From an uncultured Porphyromonas sp. (GTDB taxonomy: Bacteria > Bacteroidota > Bacteroidia > Bacteroidales > Porphyromonadaceae), in assembly GCA_947253195.1 (NCBI GenBank), contig CAMXXM010000063.1, positions 1 to 7,468 of the forward strand: 7,468 bases of DNA, written 5' to 3'. Positions within the stretch are counted from its first letter, which is position 1. Every line of letters starts with the position of its first letter. A program made the translations under genes and the position numbers. Shown in pieces: positions 1-6,434 of this stretch. Under the pieces are notes generated by a model. It was not told the DNA's origin. It ran no database searches and was given only the letters and a program-made list of their open reading frames with translations.

Positions 1-31
1 GTCGGCAGCGTCAGATGTGTATAAGAGACAG
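1..31 (+). other. Nextera/Tn5 sequencing adapter remnant (artefact)
   Basis: These 31 bases match the Illumina Nextera Read 1 transposase adapter without its first two bases. Positions 13-31 are the 19-bp Tn5 mosaic end (begins AGATGTG, ends AGAGACAG). The match is exact as recalled from the published adapter. It sits at the extreme end of the sequence and interrupts a conserved gene, so it is untrimmed library sequence, not genomic DNA. Frames running through it give tell-tale residues: SLIHI on the minus strand and VYKRQ on the plus strand. Confidence 0.98.
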
Positions 32-889
32 GATCTGGGCCTCGCGCTCCTCTACGTCTACCGGACCCTCGATGCGGAGGTGGAAGGGCTTAGCTGCCTC
101 AGCCAGCTCGCCGATGTAGTCAGCGATCTTCTCCCAGTCGTTGTTAAATACGATACCCAGGGTACCATATACATCGATGTGGAAGATCGGCTTGTAGTCC
201 TCGCGGGTGCGCTTATCAAGGATGCGGTTACGCAGCCACTTGACATACTCGAGCAGCTTCTCGCCCTTGAGACCTACCTTCTTCTCTACGTGATTGAAGA
301 GTCCGTGGGGCAGGATGTCAGCCTCCTTGATGATCATCTTGTCGACGTTGTTGTAGCGATCGTCACCAGACTGTGCGAAGATTGGGATCCTCTTGTCAGA
401 CAGGGTGGTGTGATACTCGTCAGCGATGACCTGAGCCATCAGCTTGCCCTCTGCCTTAGCGACAGCATCGAGGCATGCCTGTGTTACGCCGTAGCGGATG
501 GCGGTGTGATACTTCTTACCATTGGCGTCTGTGTGCTTGTCGACCAGATCAGCCATCTCGCGGAAGTTGGTGATCTCCTTACCCTCATAGAGCGGAGCGA
601 TCTCCTTCATGATCACAGGGATGAAGTCCTTTGCGAGGAAGAGCGGATCACGGCCTCCGGCTCCTGAGTACTGTACGGCAGCGCAGTCGCCATGAGCGAT
701 GGCACCATTCTCCAGCACGAAGAGTACCGAGATGGACTCTCCTGCCTGACGTACACCGGTGAAGCCCTCGGTTACAGGCTCGCCGACATAGAAGTTACCG
801 TCATTCTCAGCACCCTTCTTGATGGCACGCTGGTCGTCGAAGTAAAAGCCGGTCTTACCGGGGGCACATACTACCTTCTTAATTTTCAT
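32..889 (-). CDS. mal: methylaspartate ammonia-lyase, 3'-truncated by contig end
   Basis: Methylaspartate ammonia-lyase (EC 4.3.1.2, enolase superfamily, cytoplasmic) removes ammonia from (2S,3S)-3-methylaspartate to give mesaconate, the step after glutamate mutase. The visible 286 residues contain the N-terminal capping domain and the first part of the TIM barrel. They closely resemble the Clostridium tetanomorphum enzyme as I remember it. Q173 (FAQSGDD), H195 (LPHG), D239 (HIDVYG) and E274 (RIEGP) fall one position from that enzyme's Q172, H194 and the Mg2+ ligands D238 and E273. The family is about 413 residues long, so roughly the last 125 are missing, including the third Mg2+ ligand and the catalytic lysine (K331 in Clostridium). 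Genomic sequence stops at 32: the in-frame stop at 11-13 and the last six translated residues (LSLIHI) come from adapter. The loss is therefore an assembly edge, not a pseudogene. The gene follows glmE after 52 nt and has no clear Shine-Dalgarno sequence. Confidence 0.95.
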
Positions 890-941
890 AGAAGAAATGG
901 ATTGAAGTTTAGTTGTTTATTATGGGATTGATTGTATTCGA

Positions 942-2399
942 TTACTTGAGATTCTTACGACCAACGAGGAAGCCCTTACTGATCGCATAGACATCATCGA
1001 TAACCATCTGGAAGCTCACCTCGCGATTTTCACACTTGGCTCTCTCCTCCAGCTTTTGGCGATGGAAGTCCTTCGTCTCCTGAGAGAAGGGCATATTGCC
1101 ACAGTCGAGGATGCGGATGGCACCGTCGTTGTCGCGTGCCGGCATTACCTTGCCGGCATTGTACTTATTGGGAGCGAAGGGGATGTCAAGCACACCGGCT
1201 GCAAAAGCGTTTACGACACCTGCACCCAGGTCGCCCTTCCCGAGCTCAAAGACCTTGTCCATGATCTCCTTGACCTCCCTCTTGATGATCGCAGCCTCCT
1301 GCTCTACAGCGGGGATCATAGTCAGATCCTGGTCTCTCAGCATAGAGATCACCTGCTTGGTGGCGCGGAGACCTGCAGCGTTGGCCTCCTTGGTCGGGAT
1401 GCCGACAGCCTCGTGAGGTGTCTTGACGATCACCTTTGTAGCCTTGGCAAGCGCGGCGGTGGCAGATCCCCAGCTGATCACGCCAAATGCCTTAGCCTCA
1501 TCCTCCGGGAAGCCTCCCATCCACTGGTGGAAGACAGTGGTGAGGTGCACCTTATTGTAGCCATACATCTCCAGATACTCGCGGCACTGCTCCCTTAGTG
1601 CGCGGATAGCGGCAACGTCTTGGATCAGGTTACCGCACTGACCGTAGCCCACCGTCAGGTCGCTCACACCCTGCTCTGCAGCAAGGAGTGCCTCAATGAT
1701 GGCGACGGCATTGGAGATACATGCAGGGATCAGAGTACCGGTGAGGGGGCCGAAGGGCTCACGATTGATATCCACTCCGCGCTCAGCGTAGATACCGCAG
1801 AGGCGGTCGGTGTACTGCCAGTACTTGATGACCTTGTCGATGGGGTGATCCTTGGAGTATGGGATGTTGTAGGAGATACCTCCACCCTCGTAGGAGGTGA
1901 AGCCGCCTGCGATGGCGATCTCCGTCAGAAGTCTTGCGTCCGGGGTTCCGTGACGTACCTGCACCGGGTTCTTGACAGACTCGGTGACGGTGCGGCAGAT
2001 GTCGACACCATAGTTGACAGCCGGAAATCCGTTCAGGAGAGAGCGGCCGGCCTCTTGACTCTTCTTGATACCGATCTCAGCCTCCTCGTATCTATTGAGA
2101 CGGGTGTAGCTGTCGATGGTGGAGGGAAGTAGATCCGCTCCGCCCATATCCTCGAGGTACTGCAGCAGCTTGATGTGCTCATCGTAGAGGGCGACACCGG
2201 CACGAGGCTGTATCAGCGTCCTCTTTTCCTCGTCAGCCTTCCAGAGCTTGGCTCCGAAGCGCTTCTCCTCAGGGATGGAGAGCTGGTACTTTACCGCCTC
2301 CTCAATGTCGATATCCTTACCTGTGGGCCAGCTGGCCAGTACTTCCTCACGCTCCTTGAGGAAGTCGTCCATTGGGATTTTGACGTTTTTGACCTCCAT
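942..2399 (-). CDS. glmE: glutamate mutase epsilon (catalytic) subunit
   Basis: This is the large subunit of adenosylcobalamin-dependent glutamate mutase (methylaspartate mutase, EC 5.4.99.1). It forms an E2S2 complex with GlmS and rearranges L-glutamate to (2S,3S)-3-methylaspartate by a radical mechanism in a TIM barrel. The 485 residues compare with about 483 in Clostridium cochlearium. The glutamate-binding residues known from that structure appear at the same numbers: R66 (QPRAG), R100 (YTR), R149 (VRHG), E171 (YEGGG), Y177 and Y181, plus K326 and E330 (VKTPHE). The motif GYGQCGN is at 251-257. The protein therefore looks full length and active. The ATG at 2397-2399 gives a start that aligns with the family. 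The gene lies 73 nt after glmL and 52 nt before the ammonia-lyase, in the mutS-mutL-mutE-lyase order seen in clostridia. No internal Bacteroidota promoter is visible, so expression probably depends on the promoter upstream of glmS. Confidence 0.97.
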   Translation of the reverse strand: MEVKNVKIPMDDFLKEREEVLASWPTGKDIDIEEAVKYQLSIPEEKRFGAKLWKADEEKRTLIQPRAGVALYDEHIKLLQYLEDMGGADLLPSTIDSYTRLNRYEEAEIGIKKSQEAGRSLLNGFPAVNYGVDICRTVTESVKNPVQVRHGTPDARLLTEIAIAGGFTSYEGGGISYNIPYSKDHPIDKVIKYWQYTDRLCGIYAERGVDINREPFGPLTGTLIPACISNAVAIIEALLAAEQGVSDLTVGYGQCGNLIQDVAAIRALREQCREYLEMYGYNKVHLTTVFHQWMGGFPEDEAKAFGVISWGSATAALAKATKVIVKTPHEAVGIPTKEANAAGLRATKQVISMLRDQDLTMIPAVEQEAAIIKREVKEIMDKVFELGKGDLGAGVVNAFAAGVLDIPFAPNKYNAGKVMPARDNDGAIRILDCGNMPFSQETKDFHRQKLEERAKCENREVSFQMVIDDVYAISKGFLVGRKNLK

Positions 2400-2435
2400 A
2401 ATAATATATTGTTCTCTTTTAGTTTCGTGGTGTAT

Positions 2436-2470
2436 TCGAGGTGGTTGACTCGCTAAGTGTCCTTCCTCGA
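2436..2470 (-). promoter_or_regulatory. inverted repeat in glmL-glmE gap
   Basis: TCGAGG (2436-2441) and CCTCGA (2465-2470) form a perfect 6-bp inverted repeat. A smaller GAC/GTC pairing (2447-2449 with 2459-2461) lies within its loop. It lies entirely in the 73-nt gap between glmL and glmE. There is no U-tract after it on the minus strand, so a processing or stabilising stem-loop is more likely than termination. The short arms make this tentative. Confidence 0.3.
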
Positions 2471-2472
2471 GA

Positions 2473-3876
2473 TTATTGTTTTTTCTTCTTCGTCCCGACC
2501 TTGACCAGCTCCTTCTGCATCAGCTCCAGAGCGATGTCAGGCATCTGCTCACTCAGGAGACCCATCGACGCCATGATGTAGTGGCTGTCGAGGTAAAAGT
2601 CAGGCTTCAGTGGCTTGGCTTTGTCGTAGTTGGATATGTTGAATGTAGCACCGTCCAAGATAAACGTAGGGTCTGCGCTGTGTATCAGCGCCCCCCCGAT
2701 ACCGAGGACGTGATCCGTGAGGGTCAGGTCCTTGCCGTTGATGGTAAAGAACTCTCCCATAGGGGAGTAGACCTTATGCGTGTGGCCTACATGGCGATCT
2801 GTTGCCAGGCTAACAGCTCCCTTGGCAAGGACTTTCTCACAGAGAATTTCATCCTCCGTCTCGGCACGAGTGGATTTATCAGCATCACATCGAGCGACCC
2901 AGTCTCTTAGCGTGTCGCCCGAGAGCCCCACCTCCGCCGCCACGGCATCGAGATCCAGTTGGTCCGAGAGCGCCGTGAGGCTATACCGCATGCCGAGGTC
3001 GCCCTCTACGGTACGCTTGCTATACGGCTCGGGGATTCCCTGATGCATAATGTTGACCTCATGAGGCTCGCCATCGCCTATCGAGTAGACATCGGTAGTG
3101 GCACCACCGAGATCGATGGCTAGGAGCTCTCCCAGCCCTCGTCTGTTCTTGGTGCCGTCACTGAGCAGGTTGCAGGCATTGAGCACAGCCAGAGGGGTAG
3201 GGATGATCTCGTTGTCAGCTCGCTCCTGAGCCTTGGAGAGTCCCTTAGCCTCGATGATACGATCGATGAAGAGCTGCATGATGCACTTCTTGGCGGGAGC
3301 GATGTTGAGGGAGTTGAAGTTTGGCATCACGTTCTCCGTGATCACAAAAGGCTTGCCGGCCTCTGTGAGGATACGTGCCACCTCTTCCTCGGCAGCTTTA
3401 TTCCCCGCCACGACGGTAGAGAAGTGCCCCGGGATCCGACCGATGACCTCCGCATTGTGGATTATATTCTCCACATTGCCTCCATCGGTTCCCCCGCAGA
3501 GCAGGAAGAGGTCAGGATCGAGACGCTCGATCTCCTCTGCCTCGGTGTGGGTGATCTCGTAGGAGTAGGTCTTCATCACCTTGGCACCTGCACTGGCTGC
3601 TGCCATGCGTGCTGCCTTGGCGGTGAGGTCGGGGACCAAGCCACTGGCCACCATCTTAAGTCCTCCCGCCGCACTGCTGCAGCAGAGGAATTTATCCGGT
3701 GTCCACTCCTTGCCGATCTCTTTCTCTAACTCTCTGAATGCATTGTGGAGCCCCTCCATCACATCCGTCTCAATCGTGGTAAAGGCAGCGCCTGTACCCA
3801 CTATCTCGGGGACGTCTGTGTCGATGGCTGTTACCTTGGTATATGTGCTACCAAAGTCTGCTGTAAGATATCTCAT
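2473..3876 (-). CDS. glmL: GlmL/MutL-family ATPase of glutamate mutase operon
   Basis: GlmL (MutL; unrelated to the mismatch-repair protein of that name) is an ASKHA-fold ATPase usually encoded between the two glutamate mutase subunits. It is thought to reactivate or protect the B12 enzyme, but its biochemical role is less settled than that of the mutase subunits. The 467-residue protein shows the family signatures: a first phosphate loop near D7-T11 (DFGSTYTK), a CGGTDGGN segment at 127-134, the second phosphate motif at 255-262 (DLGGATTD), and a glycine-rich adenosine motif at 392-398 (GIGGALI). The C-terminus is a lysine-rich tail (KKKKQ). Length matches the family, and ATG 3874-3876 places the phosphate loop at the very N-terminus as expected. 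It follows glmS after 60 nt and precedes glmE by 73 nt. Both gaps contain inverted repeats that could fold in the mRNA. Confidence 0.95.
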   Translation of the reverse strand: MRYLTADFGSTYTKVTAIDTDVPEIVGTGAAFTTIETDVMEGLHNAFRELEKEIGKEWTPDKFLCCSSAAGGLKMVASGLVPDLTAKAARMAAASAGAKVMKTYSYEITHTEAEEIERLDPDLFLLCGGTDGGNVENIIHNAEVIGRIPGHFSTVVAGNKAAEEEVARILTEAGKPFVITENVMPNFNSLNIAPAKKCIMQLFIDRIIEAKGLSKAQERADNEIIPTPLAVLNACNLLSDGTKNRRGLGELLAIDLGGATTDVYSIGDGEPHEVNIMHQGIPEPYSKRTVEGDLGMRYSLTALSDQLDLDAVAAEVGLSGDTLRDWVARCDADKSTRAETEDEILCEKVLAKGAVSLATDRHVGHTHKVYSPMGEFFTINGKDLTLTDHVLGIGGALIHSADPTFILDGATFNISNYDKAKPLKPDFYLDSHYIMASMGLLSEQMPDIALELMQKELVKVGTKKKKQ

Positions 3877-3894
3877 GATGATGACGCAAAAGGT

Positions 3895-3937
3895 CGATCC
3901 TACTTGTGTATGGGTGGATCGTCGGGGCGAGTAGGAT
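3895..3937 (-). promoter_or_regulatory. competing stem-loops in glmS-glmL gap
   Basis: Two perfect inverted repeats share their left arm. CGATCC (3895-3900) can pair with GGATCG (3916-3921). ATCCTACT (3897-3904) can pair with AGTAGGAT (3930-3937), whose last base is in the glmS stop codon. The two pairings exclude one another. They could affect transcript processing, stability or glmL translation. No T-tract follows, so this is not an intrinsic terminator. The repeats are seen directly; a function is inference. Confidence 0.35.
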
Positions 3938-4383
3938 TATCGCTTGATCCCGAAAGTCTTGTCGATGTCCGCAATAGTCGTCTCAATCGGCGTACCCGGT
4001 GGATAGACATAGTCGAAGCCCATCTTCTTGAACCGCTCAAGGACGTCCTCAAACTTCTGCTTACCTACCACTAAGTTGCCACCGGCAAAGAGAGGAATCC
4101 CCTTGAGACCCGCCTCATTGCACTTATCTCGCAGACCCTGGCAGTCGATCTCCCCCTGTCCGTACATGGACGAGACAAGGATCGCATCGGCGTTGGTCTC
4201 GATGGCAGCTTCGATGTACTGCTCTTGGCTTACCATCACACCGAGGTTGATGACGTGGTAGCCCGCATCATTAAGCGCATAATCGATAATTTTGTTCCCC
4301 ACTGCATGGGCATCGGCACCGATCACACCGATTACGATGGTAATATCACTCGCTTTACCAGTCGTAGTTTTCTTTGATTCCAT
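3937..4383 (-). CDS. glmS: glutamate mutase sigma (B12-binding) subunit
   Basis: GlmS is the small, Rossmann-like cobalamin-binding subunit of glutamate mutase. It carries adenosylcobalamin in the base-off/His-on form and docks on GlmE. The DxHxxG signature is present as D24-A-H26-A-V-G29, where H26 is the expected lower axial cobalt ligand. The SSMYGQGE segment at 71-78 and the FAGGN segment at 99-103 correspond to the other loops that cradle the nucleotide tail of the cofactor. The protein ends with the conserved YPPGTP...TTIADI stretch. At 148 residues it is about 11 longer than the C. cochlearium protein. The excess is a polar N-terminal extension ([10 protein letters not shown]...). No later Met precedes the first beta strand, so ATG 4381-4383 is the only reasonable start. 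It is the first gene of the operon, with a leader of roughly 90 nt behind a recognisable promoter. This is not the glucosamine-synthase gene that shares the symbol glmS. Confidence 0.97.
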   Translation of the reverse strand: MESKKTTTGKASDITIVIGVIGADAHAVGNKIIDYALNDAGYHVINLGVMVSQEQYIEAAIETNADAILVSSMYGQGEIDCQGLRDKCNEAGLKGIPLFAGGNLVVGKQKFEDVLERFKKMGFDYVYPPGTPIETTIADIDKTFGIKR

Positions 4384-4462
4384 AATGATTATGACCCGCT
4401 ATAGGTTACGTGGTGAAGTCATATAAGGGAGATTATATCTCTAAAGAAATTAGTTAAGGTCC

Positions 4463-4501
4463 TTTCTATGGCTTCCAATAGGGCAAACATAGCCATAAAA
4501 A
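4463..4501. repeat. inverted repeat spanning the glm promoter -7 region
   Basis: TATGGCT (4467-4473) and AGCCATA (4491-4497) are perfect inverted copies 17 bp apart. With the flanks the arms reach 11 bp with one mismatch (4463-4473 and 4491-4501). The repeat encloses the -7 box and the predicted start site of the glm operon. That position suits a dimeric repressor site or a 5' leader/promoter overlap element. The repeat is seen; the operator role is inferred from position only. Confidence 0.4.
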
Positions 4502-4514
4502 ATGGATTAGCAAG
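4484..4514 (-). promoter_or_regulatory. Bacteroidota-type promoter of the glm operon
   Basis: Read on the minus strand, TATGTTTG (4491 to 4484) fits the Bacteroidota -7 consensus TAnnTTTG. Nineteen bases upstream of it lies CTTG (4514 to 4511), a near match to the -33 TTTG box. Element sequence and spacing both agree with the known sigma-ABfr promoter layout. Transcription would start near 4477, leaving a leader of about 90 nt before the glmS ATG. No B12-box-like sequence was recognised in that leader. Confidence 0.65.
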
Positions 4515-4582
4515 TTATTGCCCACTTCTTTTTCAGTGCTGTCGCACGAGAATGGTATAGGATGCCCTCAGATGGTTGTAAT

Positions 4583-4614
4583 GAGGCGGCGGAAAGCCGC
4601 TCGGATGAAGCCTC
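4583..4614. repeat. GC-rich stem-loop flanking the array
   Basis: GCGGC (4586-4590) and GCCGC (4596-4600) form a perfect hairpin with loop GGAAA. Alternatively GAGGC (4583-4587) pairs with GCCTC (4610-4614). It directly abuts the first unit of the phased array and may belong to the same element. No T-tract follows on either strand, so it is not a standard terminator. Confidence 0.4.
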
Positions 4615-4617
4615 GCC

Positions 4618-4699
4618 CTAATACCGATATTAGAGAATTCTTTTATCGGTATTAGTGAAGTCTAATATTGGTATTAGTCGTCTCTAATATCGGTAAAAG
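4618..4699. repeat. four 16-bp near-palindromes at exact 22-bp period
   Basis: Units begin at 4618, 4640, 4662 and 4684, each 16 bp, with spacers AGAATT, TGAAGT and TCGTCT. The consensus is CTAATATCGGTATTAG. The first unit is its exact reverse complement, the second reads CTTTTATCGGTATTAG, the third CTAATATTGGTATTAG and the fourth CTAATATCGGTAAAAG. Each full unit has 6-bp perfect inverted arms, CTAATA and TATTAG. The second and fourth units could pair along all 16 positions as RNA if G-U pairs are allowed. The spacers are too short and the repeats too small for CRISPR. The 22-bp spacing is close to two helical turns, which would put every unit on the same DNA face. Plausible roles are a cooperative operator array between two divergent promoters, or a dispersed intergenic repeat family of this lineage. 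The sequence alone cannot decide. Confidence 0.85.
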
Positions 4700-4857
4700 A
4701 AAAGTCCCGGATCAGGGGTGACGCATCTGAGCTTTGCAGCTAAGAAGCGGGCAGCCGCATGGTGACCTCTTTCCTAGATTTTGATTGACTTCTGTACGGC
4801 CTTAATGCGTCTCTCCTGTGCCCGGCGGCATGGTCGCTGATGCCCTGCTACATAATT

Positions 4858-4867
4858 GGTACCTTTG
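4858..4867 (+). promoter_or_regulatory. Bacteroidota -7 promoter element for DUF4199 gene
   Basis: TACCTTTG at 4860-4867 matches TAnnTTTG and ends 25 bp before the ATG at 4893. No convincing -33 TTTG is seen about 20 bp upstream. The surrounding 10-mer GGTACCTTTG recurs before the glycosyltransferase gene. There is no Shine-Dalgarno sequence in the short leader. Confidence 0.55.
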
Positions 4868-4892
4868 TCTCTCACTACGCAGATGATACTCT

Positions 4893-5429
4893 ATGGATCA
4901 GGATAACAAGGACTCACAGAAAAAGCGCTTTGCACAGAGCTTCCTGCAGGCTGTGATGTGGAGTGGGCTCCTCGTCGGGATGGGCTTTGTGGCCCAGGCT
5001 GTCGGGATGCTCTTCTATAGGCAGCCCCTCTTCTCTACACTCTTCCTTACGGGTGGACTGGTTCTCATCCCTGTCCTACTGACACAGGAGCTTCGGAAGT
5101 ACCGCCTGATCGTCTTTGGCAACCGGCTGTCCTACCCACGCTGCGTCACAGTGATGGGCGTGATCTACCTCTTTGCCCTTATCGTCGCGACGCTTGCTTA
5201 CCTGCTCGTCTTCACGTATCTCTTTCGTGATCCTACTTTCCTCCACTATATCGATCAGAGTATAGAGGTCGCCGGGCAGATGGTGGGCAGTGAGGCCGAT
5301 CGGGAGGTGTTGCTGGAGTCCTACCGGGGGGTCACGCCGGCGCTGATGACGAGAGGGGTGATCTCGCTCTCCTTCACGCTTGGGACGCTCTACATCTTTA
5401 TTGCCTCGATCGTCCTCCGTAGAGACTGA
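4893..5429 (+). CDS. DUF4199-family four-helix membrane protein
   Basis: This 178-residue inner-membrane protein resembles the Bacteroidota DUF4199 family, whose function is unknown. The predicted layout is a polar N-terminus (MDQDNKDSQKKR), hydrophobic helices at about 18-41, 46-65, 85-111 and 155-175, and a short charged tail ending LRRD. Between helices three and four is a soluble loop of about 45 residues (112-154) rich in acidic residues. No catalytic motif is visible. ATG 4893 fits because it follows a -7 promoter element at a normal distance and gives a charged cytoplasmic N-terminus. The gene sits 33 bp before a GT2 glycosyltransferase, a pairing I recall as common in Bacteroidota. 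It may serve the same envelope lipid-sugar pathway, but that is inference from neighbourhood. Confidence 0.8.
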   Translation: MDQDNKDSQKKRFAQSFLQAVMWSGLLVGMGFVAQAVGMLFYRQPLFSTLFLTGGLVLIPVLLTQELRKYRLIVFGNRLSYPRCVTVMGVIYLFALIVATLAYLLVFTYLFRDPTFLHYIDQSIEVAGQMVGSEADREVLLESYRGVTPALMTRGVISLSFTLGTLYIFIASIVLRRD

Positions 5430-5434
5430 TTATC

Positions 5435-5444
5435 GGTACCTTTG
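5435..5444 (+). promoter_or_regulatory. second copy of the GGTACCTTTG promoter core
   Basis: TACCTTTG at 5437-5444 matches the Bacteroidota -7 consensus. It sits in the 33-bp gap between the DUF4199 gene and the glycosyltransferase, 18 bp before the chosen ATG. A -33 box is not evident. It argues that the glycosyltransferase can be transcribed on its own. It also argues against the upstream TTG at 5442 as a start, since that codon lies inside the box. Confidence 0.5.
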
Positions 5445-5462
5445 CTTGTCTACTACATACAT

Positions 5463-6434
5463 ATGTCTCAAGAGAAGAATTACCCCATAGACCTATCGAT
5501 CGTCATCCCGCTCTACAATGAGCAGGAGTCTCTCCCAGAGCTTCATCGGTGGATCTCCCGTGTCGTCACCGAGATGGGGATCACCTATGAGATCATCTTC
5601 GTCGATGACGGGAGTACGGATGACTCCTGGGAGACCATCGAGCAACTACATGCGGAGGATCCGCACGTCCGGGCTGTCCGCTTCGCCCGCAACTACGGGA
5701 AGTCTCCCGGGCTGCAGACAGGCTTTGAGCGCGCCTTGGGTGCTGTCGTCATCACAATGGACGCCGACCTGCAGGACTCCCCCGATGAGATCCCCGAGCT
5801 TTATCGCATGATCCGTGAGGAGGACTACGATGTGGTGAGTGGGTGGAAGAAGAAGCGGTACGACCCGCTCTCCAAGACCGGTCCCACGAAGCTCTTCAAT
5901 GCCACCGTGCGCTTCTTCTCCGGCATCCCGCTTCACGACTTCAATTGTGGACTCAAGAGCTACAAAAATGAGGTGGTGAAGCACATAGAGGTCTACAACG
6001 ATATGCACCGCTACCTCCCCTATATGGCGAAGATGGCGGGGTACGCCAAGATCGGTGAGCTGGTGGTGCACCACCAACCCCGTAAGTATGGGAAGACAAA
6101 GTTTGGCATGAGCCGATTTGTCAATGGCTACCTCGACCTCTTGGTCCTCTGGTTTATGGGCACTTTTGGTCGCAAGCCGATGCACTTCTTCGGCCTCTGG
6201 GGCAGTGTCATGTTTTTCCTCGGGCTGATCGCTCTCCTCTGTGTCCTTGGGACCAAGCTCTACTCCCTCTACCATGGGATCCCTGCCCGGCTGGTGACCG
6301 ACTTGCCCGCCTTCTACCTCTGCCTCCTGGCTATCGTGCTGGGGGTATTGCTCTTCCTTACCGGATTCCTCGGTGAGCTCATAGCCCGGCAAAGCCCCGG
6401 ACGTAATACCTATGCCCTGCGTGATGAGATCTGA
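5463..6434 (+). CDS. GT2 glycosyltransferase, polyprenyl-phosphate type
   Basis: A family 2 glycosyltransferase (GT-A fold) of the DPM1/GtrB/ArnC group. Such enzymes move a sugar from a nucleotide donor to a polyprenyl phosphate on the cytoplasmic side of the inner membrane, feeding glycan or lipid modification in the envelope. In 323 residues from ATG 5463 it shows the start of the fold VIPLYNE (14-20), the nucleotide-binding VDDGSTD (47-53), the metal-binding DXD as D100-A-D102 in MDADLQD, FNCGLKSY (160-167) and the basic RKYGKTKFG segment (207-215). Two hydrophobic helices follow, at about 242-264 and 281-303, and then a short cytoplasmic tail. The motifs look intact, so it is probably active; the sugar and acceptor cannot be read from sequence. 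The frame extends back to a TTG at 5442, but that overlaps the -7 box and adds seven residues not needed by the fold. Its stop overlaps the start of apbE, suggesting coupled translation. Confidence 0.9.
   Translation: MSQEKNYPIDLSIVIPLYNEQESLPELHRWISRVVTEMGITYEIIFVDDGSTDDSWETIEQLHAEDPHVRAVRFARNYGKSPGLQTGFERALGAVVITMDADLQDSPDEIPELYRMIREEDYDVVSGWKKKRYDPLSKTGPTKLFNATVRFFSGIPLHDFNCGLKSYKNEVVKHIEVYNDMHRYLPYMAKMAGYAKIGELVVHHQPRKYGKTKFGMSRFVNGYLDLLVLWFMGTFGRKPMHFFGLWGSVMFFLGLIALLCVLGTKLYSLYHGIPARLVTDLPAFYLCLLAIVLGVLLFLTGFLGELIARQSPGRNTYALRDEI

Larger units (their letters stand above)
4384..4892. other. divergent intergenic region, no convincing gene
   Basis: These 509 bp separate the divergent starts of glmS and the DUF4199 gene. 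Supported contents, left to right, are: an AT-rich hairpin in the glm leader (ATATAA 4421-4426 with TTATAT 4433-4438), the glm promoter with its inverted repeat, a small GTGC/GCAC hairpin (4536-4547), a GC-rich stem region (4583-4614), the 22-bp-phased array (4618-4699), and the DUF4199 promoter. The stretch 4700-4850 shows nothing I can name. The only short frame beginning with ATG that I considered (4581-4655, 24 codons) has no similarity I recognise and ends inside the array. No tRNA or known riboswitch was seen. Confidence 0.8.

Noticed and set aside
17..667. Long plus-strand open frame beginning VYKRQ, opposite the ammonia-lyase
   Set aside because: It starts inside the sequencing adapter and is the antisense shadow of a clearly recognised gene; its protein resembles nothing I know.
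3937..4383. Reading glmS as glucosamine-6-phosphate synthase
   Set aside because: The protein is 148 residues with a DxHxxG B12-binding motif; the shared symbol is a naming coincidence.
4384..4560. Cobalamin riboswitch in the glm leader, attractive because GlmS binds B12
   Set aside because: No B12-box-like sequence or multi-stem core is recognisable on the minus strand, and the predicted leader of about 90 nt is too short for the usual cobalamin aptamer with its expression platform.
4581..4655. 24-codon plus-strand frame (MRRRKAARMK...) running into the phased array
   Set aside because: Too short, no promoter or ribosome binding site seen close by, and its end is made of repeat units that carry TAG; better explained as non-coding repeat sequence.
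4618..4699. CRISPR array
   Set aside because: Repeats are 16 bp and spacers only 6 bp, there are no cas genes nearby, and the units vary and change orientation.
5442..5462. Upstream TTG start for the glycosyltransferase
   Set aside because: The codon lies within the TACCTTTG promoter element, and the added residues precede the start of the conserved fold; ATG 5463 is preferred.
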